Of a stretch of DNA of 64,000 nucleotides, positions 53,649-61,851 are shown in pieces (the stretch's first letter is position 1; the number at the start of each line of letters is the position of its first letter). The DNA is from Paenibacillus glacialis. Lineage in GTDB: Bacteria; Bacillota; Bacilli; Paenibacillales; Paenibacillaceae. The position numbers were made by a program, and so were the translations under genes. The DNA lies in NCBI RefSeq assembly GCF_001637205.1, contig NZ_LVJH01000074.1:124001-188000 (forward strand). Reading direction: 5' to 3'. The notes beneath the pieces were generated by a model. That model saw only the letters and a list, made by a program, of their open reading frames with translations. It made no database searches and was not told the origin of the DNA.

Positions 53649-54971
53649 TTATTCGAATAACCCACGTTCCATCGCCTTATTGATCAGCATAGCGAACATA
53701 CTGTTAGACCATGCAAACCATGGCCTTGTAAATTGCGAAGGATCGTCAGCATGAAAGCCTTCATGCACATAACCGGTATCCGCATCCGTTGCTTCGATCA
53801 TATTAATCATTTCCATCATTTCTTCATCGCTAGATGCCGTTAACCCTTGCATGGAAAGTGCTATATGCCACACATAATCCGGCGGAGTATGCGGACTGCC
53901 TATACCTTTGGCTACTTTGCCTTCATAATAATAAGGGTTGTCCTTACTTAGAATGAATCTCCGTGTATTCTGATAAATTGGATCGTCATTTGAAATATAT
54001 CCGATATATGGGATCGACATAAGAGATGGCGTTCCCGCATCATCCATTAAGCAATAATTCCCGAATCCATCTGTTTCAAATGCATATATCGCCCCATATT
54101 TAGGGTGGTTATAAATTCCATAGAGTCGAATTCCATGCTCGATTTCTTCCTCAAGCTTTGCCATTTCCTTAACAAATAGTTCATCGCGGAACACATATCT
54201 GGCAATTTCCTGCATTTGACGAAGAACGGCAACAGCGAACATATTCGAAGGAACATTGTAATGAAAGTCGCATGCATCATCACTTGCGCGGAATCCAGAC
54301 CAGATCATCCCTGTATAATTAACAGACATGCCCTTCCCTTCATTACGTAGAGTGTCAATGGCTGGGCAATTCCGACGCATGAAAGTATATGGAGAATCCT
54401 CCCCATGCCGTTGCTCTACCTTCCACAAATCAACCGTCTTACGCATAGCCGTAAGGAAATGCTCATCGAATATGTCCGTTTTCCCTGTTTCTTTCCAGTA
54501 TAAATACGAAAGCTGCATCGGGAAACAAATGGAGTCAAGTTCAAACTTACGTTCCCATACCCACGGGGTCATGTCCGTTTCATCATTAGCATCCCAATGC
54601 CAATCATTCGGGCCTTCATTAAAGGCATTGGCATACGGATCTTTTAGAATATAGAACATTTGACGTCGAATCAATCCACCAATTATCCGCTGTAATTCCA
54701 CGTCATCTTTAGCAAATGGTACATAATGGCGTACCTGTTCGACTGAATCGCGCAACCACATAGCTGGAATATCCCCTGTAATCACAAAGGTCGTACCGTC
54801 ATCCATCAATTTTGTCGTTGTTTCTAACGTATTTGGAAAACAATTTTTAAATAACGTGAGCAACTTAGGACGATGCGCTAGTGTCTGCTCTGCGATGTGT
54901 AGTACCTGCTCCACACTTTGTGGAATGGCCACTGACCCCAAATCAATTTTTGGTAATCTAAAACGTTCCAT
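53649..54971 (-). CDS. Exo-alpha-mannosidase GH125, second copy
   Basis: 440 residues, strongly similar along its whole length to the GH125 protein at 9385-10704 (identical over NTLETTTKLMDDGTTFVITG and most of DSVEQV-HY-PFAK). It keeps NDWHW, WERKFE, CDFHYNVPSNMFAV and HADDPSQFTRPWFAWSN. Cytoplasmic. It is last in an operon with MalF/MalG-type permeases, 13 bases after MalG, unlike the first copy, which sits between a binding protein and the unassigned hydrolase. GGAGGG lies before the ATG. It probably serves a different mannoside importer. Confidence 0.94.
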   Translation of the reverse strand: MERFRLPKIDLGSVAIPQSVEQVLHIAEQTLAHRPKLLTLFKNCFPNTLETTTKLMDDGTTFVITGDIPAMWLRDSVEQVRHYVPFAKDDVELQRIIGGLIRRQMFYILKDPYANAFNEGPNDWHWDANDETDMTPWVWERKFELDSICFPMQLSYLYWKETGKTDIFDEHFLTAMRKTVDLWKVEQRHGEDSPYTFMRRNCPAIDTLRNEGKGMSVNYTGMIWSGFRASDDACDFHYNVPSNMFAVAVLRQMQEIARYVFRDELFVKEMAKLEEEIEHGIRLYGIYNHPKYGAIYAFETDGFGNYCLMDDAGTPSLMSIPYIGYISNDDPIYQNTRRFILSKDNPYYYEGKVAKGIGSPHTPPDYVWHIALSMQGLTASSDEEMMEMINMIEATDADTGYVHEGFHADDPSQFTRPWFAWSNSMFAMLINKAMERGLFE

Positions 54972-54984
54972 AGTTAAGCCCTCC

Positions 54985-55818
54985 TTATCCTTTTACAGCC
55001 CCAGCTGTCATCCCTTGCATAACCTTTTTGGCGAAAGCCAAATATACGACTACAACTGGCAAGACCACAATAACCATTGCCGCTAGCATCTGTGTATAGT
55101 TAGCCGTATATTGCCCGTTGAAATTAGTTAAACCGATCGGCAAGGTGCGCAGTTCCGCACTCTTAATAAGAACGAGCGCAAACGGAAATTCGTTCCAAGC
55201 TCCGAGGAAAAATAAGATGATCGAAGTCGAAATGACCGGCATACAAAGTGGTAATACGATGCGAAATACGGTATTTGTCGAACTACTTCCATCGATACAT
55301 GCGGCTTCTTCCACATCAATAGGTACCGTCTTAATAAAGTTCTCAAACAAAAAGATGGCCATCGATAAATTAAAGGCTACATAAGGAAAAATGAGCGTAA
55401 TCCGCTTATCTAAAAGTCCCAACGCTTTGAATTCAACGAAAATAGGAATAAGTAAGCCGTGTACCGGAATAAGCATACCTGTCAAAAACATAAAGTAGAT
55501 TACATTTCGGAAAGGAAACTTAAATCGAGCTAAAATATAGGCCGTAAAAAATCCGAATAATATCGTGAAAATAACAGTAAACAAGCTTACAAAGGCACTA
55601 TTCCAAAAGTATGTGCCCATTTTTCCGATTTCGAAAGCATCGATATAGTTTTGAAATTGAGGCTTAGAAGGTAACGACATAATATTGAGGTCAAATTCTT
55701 GTGATGTTTTCAATGAAGAGTAGAGCATCCAAATCAAAGGAAATATACACGACAATGAGACCGCGAACAAAAAGACGTTAATCGCGATTTGACTGATTCT
55801 ATTTGCTGTCTTAGTCAC
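54985..55818 (-). CDS. Carbohydrate ABC transporter permease, MalG type
   Basis: 277 residues from a GTG at 55818 with GGAGG eight bases upstream (the frame extends to a TTG at 55833). Six membrane segments and EAA loop DVEEAACIDGSSSTNTVFRIVLP. It overlaps the MalF-type gene's stop by 8 bases. Together they form a classical three-component sugar importer with the binding protein upstream. No ATPase nearby, so a shared MsmX-type ATPase is expected. Confidence 0.92.
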   Translation of the reverse strand: MTKTANRISQIAINVFLFAVSLSCIFPLIWMLYSSLKTSQEFDLNIMSLPSKPQFQNYIDAFEIGKMGTYFWNSAFVSLFTVIFTILFGFFTAYILARFKFPFRNVIYFMFLTGMLIPVHGLLIPIFVEFKALGLLDKRITLIFPYVAFNLSMAIFLFENFIKTVPIDVEEAACIDGSSSTNTVFRIVLPLCMPVISTSIILFFLGAWNEFPFALVLIKSAELRTLPIGLTNFNGQYTANYTQMLAAMVIVVLPVVVVYLAFAKKVMQGMTAGAVKG

Positions 55819-56701
55819 GTTTTTTTCCTCCAATCAAGCGGCTGATAACAATCAACCCAACACTTAAGATCATAATACCTACAGAAATCGTACTTCCGTA
55901 TCCAAGCTTAAACGATTTAAATGATGTGTCGTACGCATATTGTGCCATAACGGTCGAGCTACTGCCCGGTCCGCCACCTGTCATGACGAAAATACTATCA
56001 AACGCCTTCATATTCCCAGCGATACAGAGCATAATTGCAATCTTAATCGTGTCTGACAACAACGGAAATGTAATATAAAGCATTTTCTTAAATCCGGTTG
56101 CACCATCAAGTTCAGCCATCTCATAGACCTCGCTGTTAATACTTTGCATCGCAGCCAAGAAGATAATCAGATAAAACCCGATATATTGCCAAACAATCGG
56201 AACTGTAACGGAGAACATAACAATATTCGGATCATCTAACCACGGTCTGATCCAAGACTCTAAGCCAACTGAGCTCAGTAGCCAATTTAACATCCCGGCA
56301 TCTTGGTTAAATATCATTCCCCACAAAAATCCGATAACGACGGAAGATAGAACGACTGGAATGAAGATGACCGTACGATGAAATCCTTTCCACTTCACGA
56401 CTTTTGACATCAAAAAGATGCTTATAACGAAAGCAATTCCAATTTGACCAAACACACTAAAAAATACTATAAGTAAGTTTTTCAGAAAAGCATTCCAAAA
56501 ATAACTATCTTTTATCAACGTCATATAATTATCAAGCCCGATAAACTCCATTTTTGGTCCGCCTGACCAATTGAAGAAGCTGTATCGTACAGCTAGAATA
56601 ACTGGAACAAGTACCATGAAAGCAAACAATATGACACTTGGTAACAAGTATATTAAAAACGTAATCCGTTTGGGGCGCATGGCCGGTGAACTTTCCATCA
56701 T
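55811..56701 (-). CDS. Carbohydrate ABC transporter permease, MalF type
   Basis: 296 residues, about six membrane segments, EAA loop EVYEMAELDGATGFKKMLYITFP. GGAGGAAG lies before the ATG. A hairpin at 56727-56759 separates it from the binding-protein gene, which usually gives more binding protein than permease. Confidence 0.92.
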   Translation of the reverse strand: MMESSPAMRPKRITFLIYLLPSVILFAFMVLVPVILAVRYSFFNWSGGPKMEFIGLDNYMTLIKDSYFWNAFLKNLLIVFFSVFGQIGIAFVISIFLMSKVVKWKGFHRTVIFIPVVLSSVVIGFLWGMIFNQDAGMLNWLLSSVGLESWIRPWLDDPNIVMFSVTVPIVWQYIGFYLIIFLAAMQSINSEVYEMAELDGATGFKKMLYITFPLLSDTIKIAIMLCIAGNMKAFDSIFVMTGGGPGSSSTVMAQYAYDTSFKSFKLGYGSTISVGIMILSVGLIVISRLIGGKKRD

Positions 56702-56726
56702 GCTTCCTCCTTCTATTTTGAAAATA

Positions 56727-56759
56727 ATATTCTCCTGGGCAATTTGCTCAGGAGAATAT
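56727..56759 (-). terminator. Hairpin between binding-protein and permease genes
   Basis: ATATTCTCCTG ... CAGGAGAATAT, perfect 11-bp arms, in the 77-base gap between the two genes. Probable attenuator or 3' mRNA stabiliser inside the operon. Confidence 0.65.
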
Positions 56760-56778
56760 CGATAAACGTTTCCGTTTA

Positions 56779-58104
56779 TTACTTCATTTCATTATCGTAC
56801 TCTTTCTGAAGAACCTCTGCTGCTTGCTCAGGTGTGTATTTATCAATCATCATCTCTTGTAATATCGTATTCATTGCCTCAGTCAAAGCTGGAGACAAGC
56901 GGGTATCATATATTGGTGAATATTTTGTAGTCTCAAGCAATTTAAGAAGATCTTTGCTTATTGGTGTTAATTCGATGCCTTCAATGTTTTCTACTTTACT
57001 AGAAGGAATATCCCCATACTTCAACATCAATTTTGCAGCTTCAGAATCCGTTACGCTTTGAATCAATTTTTGAATATTATCCAATTTAGCCGGATCTATA
57101 TTTGTATTGACTGCATAAGCCCAACCACCGCCGCCTGAAACGCTGTTCTGATCACCTTTGGCTCCTTCAATCGCAGGGAATACTGCAACAGCTGTATTCT
57201 CAATAATTTCTTTCGGTGCACTCGTTTCAATAGCAGTTACTGCCCAGTTACCTTCAATGAACATCGCTGCTTTACCGTTATAATAGAGCGTTCTTTGTTG
57301 ATTATTATCGATACTGTTCATATCTTTATTGAACGCCCCGATCGTAACAAGGTTCTTCAACGCGCCTAACGCTTGTACAAATTCAGGATCCGTAAACTTC
57401 GCGCCTTTATTGTCAATTAGACTGGTAAACCATTCGGTACCTGTAAAACGATCACCTAATGTACTCATATAAGAGGAGTTCGCAACCCATTTACCTTTAT
57501 TACCAAGTGCAATTGGCGTAATCTTTTGCTCAACTAATTTATTAATTAAGGTTTCGAACTCGGTCCATGTTTTAGGGAATTCTGAGAATCCTGCATTGGC
57601 AATCAGTTCCTTATTGTAATAAATAACATGTGTTGGTCCGCCTGTCATTTGAATACCATAGGTCTTCCCGTCAATCGTATAAGGATCAAGTACACCCTCA
57701 TTAAAACCTTCTTTCCATGCTGTGTTCTTATCTAGCTGATCATTTAGCGGAAGAAGTAAACCGTTTTCAACAAAAGTCGAGACCATCGATGGTTTCACAA
57801 GAAAGACATCTGGTAATTCGTTTGCCGCAGCTAATGTTTTAATTTTTGTTTCATAATTATCATGAGACTGAATTTCTTCGTCAAAAGTGACATCTGGGTT
57901 TGCTGCTTTAAATTGTTCAATCAATTCCGCTTGATGACTTGGTTGTGATGAATTTTTATCATACATATGCATGAATTTAATCTTCGATGTTGCCTTTGCT
58001 TCATCTGTTCCTTCTGTTGCGTCATTTGAGCCGCATGCCGTAGCTACAAGCACCAAACTCGAAATAAGCATCATCGCAGTCATTCTTTTGAAACCTTTCT
58101 TCAT
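56779..58104 (-). CDS. Sugar ABC transporter substrate-binding lipoprotein, family 1
   Basis: 441 residues. Lipobox ATAC (Cys24), then a typical family 1 solute-binding protein (QAELIEQFKAANPDVTFDEEIQSHDNYETKIKTLAAANELPDVFLVKP-like opening; YYNGKAAMFIEGNWAVTAIE). Smaller than the LipO-type proteins of the other islands and of the MalE/MsmE kind. First gene after the kinase/regulator pair. The GH125 gene downstream suggests a mannose-containing oligosaccharide ligand. Confidence 0.92.
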   Translation of the reverse strand: MKKGFKRMTAMMLISSLVLVATACGSNDATEGTDEAKATSKIKFMHMYDKNSSQPSHQAELIEQFKAANPDVTFDEEIQSHDNYETKIKTLAAANELPDVFLVKPSMVSTFVENGLLLPLNDQLDKNTAWKEGFNEGVLDPYTIDGKTYGIQMTGGPTHVIYYNKELIANAGFSEFPKTWTEFETLINKLVEQKITPIALGNKGKWVANSSYMSTLGDRFTGTEWFTSLIDNKGAKFTDPEFVQALGALKNLVTIGAFNKDMNSIDNNQQRTLYYNGKAAMFIEGNWAVTAIETSAPKEIIENTAVAVFPAIEGAKGDQNSVSGGGGWAYAVNTNIDPAKLDNIQKLIQSVTDSEAAKLMLKYGDIPSSKVENIEGIELTPISKDLLKLLETTKYSPIYDTRLSPALTEAMNTILQEMMIDKYTPEQAAEVLQKEYDNEMK

Positions 58105-58229
58105 AACAACTCAACTCCCCTTTATGTTTGTCTTACTTCAATTGATGATAAGGTGAGTATATAAAAGATAAGGACTTAAAGAAGTAGACATTTCTATGAA
58201 AATATCCGTAAATCTATCCTTTTGATTAT

Positions 58230-59846
58230 TTAAGACTGATTTCGGTACTCCTTCGGAGTTAATCCTGTAACCTTTTTAAAAATATGTGTGAAGTATTTGT
58301 AGTCATTGTAGCCAACCCGCTCCGCCACTTCATAAATTTTAGCGCTAGCATCCTTCAATAATACTTTGGCCTTCTCTACACGATACTTATTTAACCACTC
58401 CGTAAAATGCTGTCCTGTTTCTTCCTTAAAAATTCGACTAAAATAATTCGGTGTCACAAAAACTTGGGCAGAAATGTCCTCCAGCCTTATTTCTTCCGAG
58501 TAGTGCTCGTGTATATACTTAATGGCAACGGAAACGATATTTTTATATCGTACATTTTTGTACGCTGCGATCGATTCGATAAATACGGTAAATAAACCGC
58601 CTAACCACCGCTTTATATCATCAGTCGTTTCATATTTTTCAATTTCTGCATACGGATTCAAGACCAAACGCTTACTATCGCTCAGGTCTACTCCCATTTG
58701 TTCCAAGTGTGCTATCGACAATATGACCCATTTCACACTTATGTTTTTAATGTTCTCGTAGGAAACGTACGATTGCGCAAACTGTTTGAAGCGGTTATCG
58801 AGTAATTCATCAATTTTCACTTTATCCATCGTACTCAAGTATTCAAGTAATACCTTCTCGTCGTCCGTTGGTAACATGATTGCACGCTTAGACGACTCCC
58901 CTTGAATTTCGGATTCCACTTCCTGATATGCAATGATTTGCCCTTTCCCGCGATAAACTTTACACTGCATGGCATAAACGGCCTGAGCGTAGCTCTCATG
59001 AACTTCCTCTAAATCGTTAACATATTGACCTAAACCAATCGTGACGGAAAGTTTCATATATCGGGCAATACAACGTTGCGCTTCGACGCAGCATTCCATT
59101 AGACGGTGTTTGTTTTGCATAGTTGCATTTAATAGCACATTTATATTATCGAAATCACTGTGACATGCCGTGCAAAGAAAAACGGATGAGAATATTTCCT
59201 CCACAATGTTGTTTATAGAATAATGGATTAATTCTTTTTCCCGATCCGACACATGCTCAGTATTTAATCGGAAATCATCGACATCCACAACCACAGCACA
59301 GTACTCTGGACCATGTAGAGGAATATGTAGCTGAGCTGCTTTATCCAATAGGGCATTATTAAGCTTGATCTCCCCTTTTAACAAACGGTTCAACCACTTC
59401 CGCTGAATATAAGGGAAATTCTCACGCATCAAAAAATGGTTGTTCTGTTCTTTTTCATTTTGAAGCTTTTCCTGAGTAATATCATTGCCTAATTTGCTGA
59501 TGAGTTCTGTTAATTCCTCCGCACCTACCGGCTTCATTAAATATTCGGATACACCGATTTTTAAAGCTTGTCTAGCATAATTAAAATCATCATACCCGCT
59601 TAAAATAATAATCTTGATATGCGCAAATTGTTCTTTCAATTGTTCCGCGAGTTTCAATCCATCCATATGTGGCATACGAATATCAGTGACAACGATATCA
59701 GGCATTAATTGTTCCACTAATTCTAAAGCTTGTGTGCCGTTACGCGCCTCACCAACAATCTCCACATTTAATGCCCACCAATCGATGGAAGTTCGAATTC
59801 CTTTACGAATGATGGACTCATCATCTACGATCATCAACTTGATCAT
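58230..59846 (-). CDS. YesN-type response regulator, second mannoside island
   Basis: 538 residues. Receiver with Asp8-Asp9, phospho-acceptor Asp55 (VVTDIRMP) and Lys in YLMKPVG; C-terminal AraC domain (about 435-535) with RLEDISAQVFVTPNYFSRIF and KIYEVAERVGYNDYKYFTHIF. The start overlaps the kinase gene's end by 26 bases. It should activate the leftward importer/GH125 operon and perhaps also the divergent hydrolase at 61852. Confidence 0.93.
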   Translation of the reverse strand: MIKLMIVDDESIIRKGIRTSIDWWALNVEIVGEARNGTQALELVEQLMPDIVVTDIRMPHMDGLKLAEQLKEQFAHIKIIILSGYDDFNYARQALKIGVSEYLMKPVGAEELTELISKLGNDITQEKLQNEKEQNNHFLMRENFPYIQRKWLNRLLKGEIKLNNALLDKAAQLHIPLHGPEYCAVVVDVDDFRLNTEHVSDREKELIHYSINNIVEEIFSSVFLCTACHSDFDNINVLLNATMQNKHRLMECCVEAQRCIARYMKLSVTIGLGQYVNDLEEVHESYAQAVYAMQCKVYRGKGQIIAYQEVESEIQGESSKRAIMLPTDDEKVLLEYLSTMDKVKIDELLDNRFKQFAQSYVSYENIKNISVKWVILSIAHLEQMGVDLSDSKRLVLNPYAEIEKYETTDDIKRWLGGLFTVFIESIAAYKNVRYKNIVSVAIKYIHEHYSEEIRLEDISAQVFVTPNYFSRIFKEETGQHFTEWLNKYRVEKAKVLLKDASAKIYEVAERVGYNDYKYFTHIFKKVTGLTPKEYRNQS

Positions 59847-61602
59847 TTTTCATTTCCCCCTTAATACACGGTTGAACCACTTTAACGACGGTACCTTCCG
59901 GTTGATTCATAAATTCGATACCGTATTGTTTGCCATAATACAATTGAATACGATCATTTATGTTCTTCACGGCGAAACCCTTATTGTTCTCACCATATTG
60001 CTCTAACAAACAATGGATCTCCTCCAAGTCAACACCATCGCCTGAATCGGAAATATAGTAAACCAAGAAATCTTGTTCTCGTTTAATTTCCACCCGAATC
60101 GTACCCGATTCGCCCTTTTTCTCAATTCCATGCACAATCGCATTTTCTACAAATGGCTGTAGAATTAATTTCACCGTATGACAATTGAGTGTTTCTTCAT
60201 CAACTGAAATTTGAAAATCAATCATTTCTTCGTAACGTTTTTGTTGAATAACGACATAATTGCGAAGATGCTCAACCTCATCACGAACAGTCGTTATTTC
60301 GCGTCCGCTATTTAAGCTAAGACGAAATAATTTAGATAGAGCTTGCACAAGCTCTGATGTCTCAAACGCTTTTTCCATACGGCTCATCCAGTATATTGTA
60401 TCCAACGTGTTATATAAGAAATGTGGGTTGATTTGCGCTTGGAAGGCCTTTAGCTCAGCTTCCTTCTTATTGAGCTTTGCTGTGTATACTTCTGAGATTA
60501 ATTCGCGCAAGCGCTCAAGCATTTTATTAAAGCTTAGCCCTAATTGCGTAATTTCATCATTCCCTGATACATTAATGTGGGCTGTGAAATCTTCTACTTT
60601 CACTCGGCTCATCAATCGGCTAAGCTTTCGAATCGGAATAATAATATGCCTTGAGAATAAATAGGCCATTCCCGCACATAAGAAAAAAGTAATAATGATC
60701 GTAATGATAATAATCCGCGGTATAACTTGATTTTCTTTCAACAACTCGCTTGAAGGTACGAGATGAAGTACATGCCAATCTAGCGCCGTAATCTTGTCGT
60801 AGGTTAACAAATATGACGTATGATCTATCGTCAGTTCCAAGTATCCTTGATCATTTTCAAACGCCACCGAACCGCCAATAATATCTGACATCATTTGATT
60901 CTCATGTTTCACATCCGTTGATGCGACAATAGAATAATCCTCATTTATGAGATAATAACCGTCAATATCCCCGCTTAGGCGGCTCGCCAATAGCCGATTA
61001 ACTGCTTCCAGATCCATATTCATTTGGACAACCCCAAGTGGAGTGGAGATATTGTTAATATCTTTAATCTCCCTTTCATAGGAAATGACCATCTTTTTCG
61101 TTCCATTACCCAGTATGACTTCGTTTAAATACCACAGTGGCTTCCCCTTACGCTCCAATATCCTAGCTATTTCCCCCGGTAGTAACGAACGTACCTCGCC
61201 ACGCGCATTTAATCGGTTATCGTTCATCCCTTCGAGTTGAATCGATTGCACGAATGTTTTCATACTCGGTAAATTCGTTAATAACTGTTCGGTTATAGAT
61301 TTTTGTTCGTTATATACTAGCGGGTCTTCGTCAGTCTTCATTTTCAGGAATTGCCTTACTTCATGTGATTGCATCATAAAAAGCGAGGTGTCGTTGAAAT
61401 AATCAAACATAAATTCGAGATTTTGTGTTATTTGCGTTACCGTGTTCAAATCCGAAACGCTAACCTTTTGACGAATAATTTCTGACGATTTGACATATGA
61501 CAAAATGCCGACAACCAAGAGTGGAATAAGTACCAAAATTAATGTGAAAAATAAAATTTTGTACTGCAAACTAATGAATCGCTTTTGACTTTTCCGTATC
61601 AT
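59821..61602 (-). CDS. YesM-type membrane sensor histidine kinase, second mannoside island
   Basis: 593 residues from the ATG at 61602 with GGGGGG about 11 bases upstream (the frame extends to 61632). Membrane segments about 15-36 and 295-317; extracellular Cache-like sensor between; HAMP about 318-372; phospho-acceptor His394 (QAQINPHFLYNTLD); HATPase_c with PFVENAIVHG and DSGDGV. Partner of the overlapping YesN-type regulator. Likely senses a mannoside. Confidence 0.93.
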   Translation of the reverse strand: MIRKSQKRFISLQYKILFFTLILVLIPLLVVGILSYVKSSEIIRQKVSVSDLNTVTQITQNLEFMFDYFNDTSLFMMQSHEVRQFLKMKTDEDPLVYNEQKSITEQLLTNLPSMKTFVQSIQLEGMNDNRLNARGEVRSLLPGEIARILERKGKPLWYLNEVILGNGTKKMVISYEREIKDINNISTPLGVVQMNMDLEAVNRLLASRLSGDIDGYYLINEDYSIVASTDVKHENQMMSDIIGGSVAFENDQGYLELTIDHTSYLLTYDKITALDWHVLHLVPSSELLKENQVIPRIIIITIIITFFLCAGMAYLFSRHIIIPIRKLSRLMSRVKVEDFTAHINVSGNDEITQLGLSFNKMLERLRELISEVYTAKLNKKEAELKAFQAQINPHFLYNTLDTIYWMSRMEKAFETSELVQALSKLFRLSLNSGREITTVRDEVEHLRNYVVIQQKRYEEMIDFQISVDEETLNCHTVKLILQPFVENAIVHGIEKKGESGTIRVEIKREQDFLVYYISDSGDGVDLEEIHCLLEQYGENNKGFAVKNINDRIQLYYGKQYGIEFMNQPEGTVVKVVQPCIKGEMKNDQVDDRR

Positions 61603-61851
61603 AACTGTTACATCCCCCCTTTCCATACCCAAATGTTATCATCCATCATCGATAGGTACATTCTTTCAAAAGAATGAATATAGCATACATTTTCTAATTG
61701 AAACAATAAACAAATACTCCAGCCTACCCAGGCTAGTTCCTACTTTCCATAGATAATTGGACATTTACATAGTTTTTTTTATATTCTTATCCATTCAGGC
61801 ATGATAGTGTTTGATTACTATATGTAGCGTGCTGAAAGGGGACAATCAACT

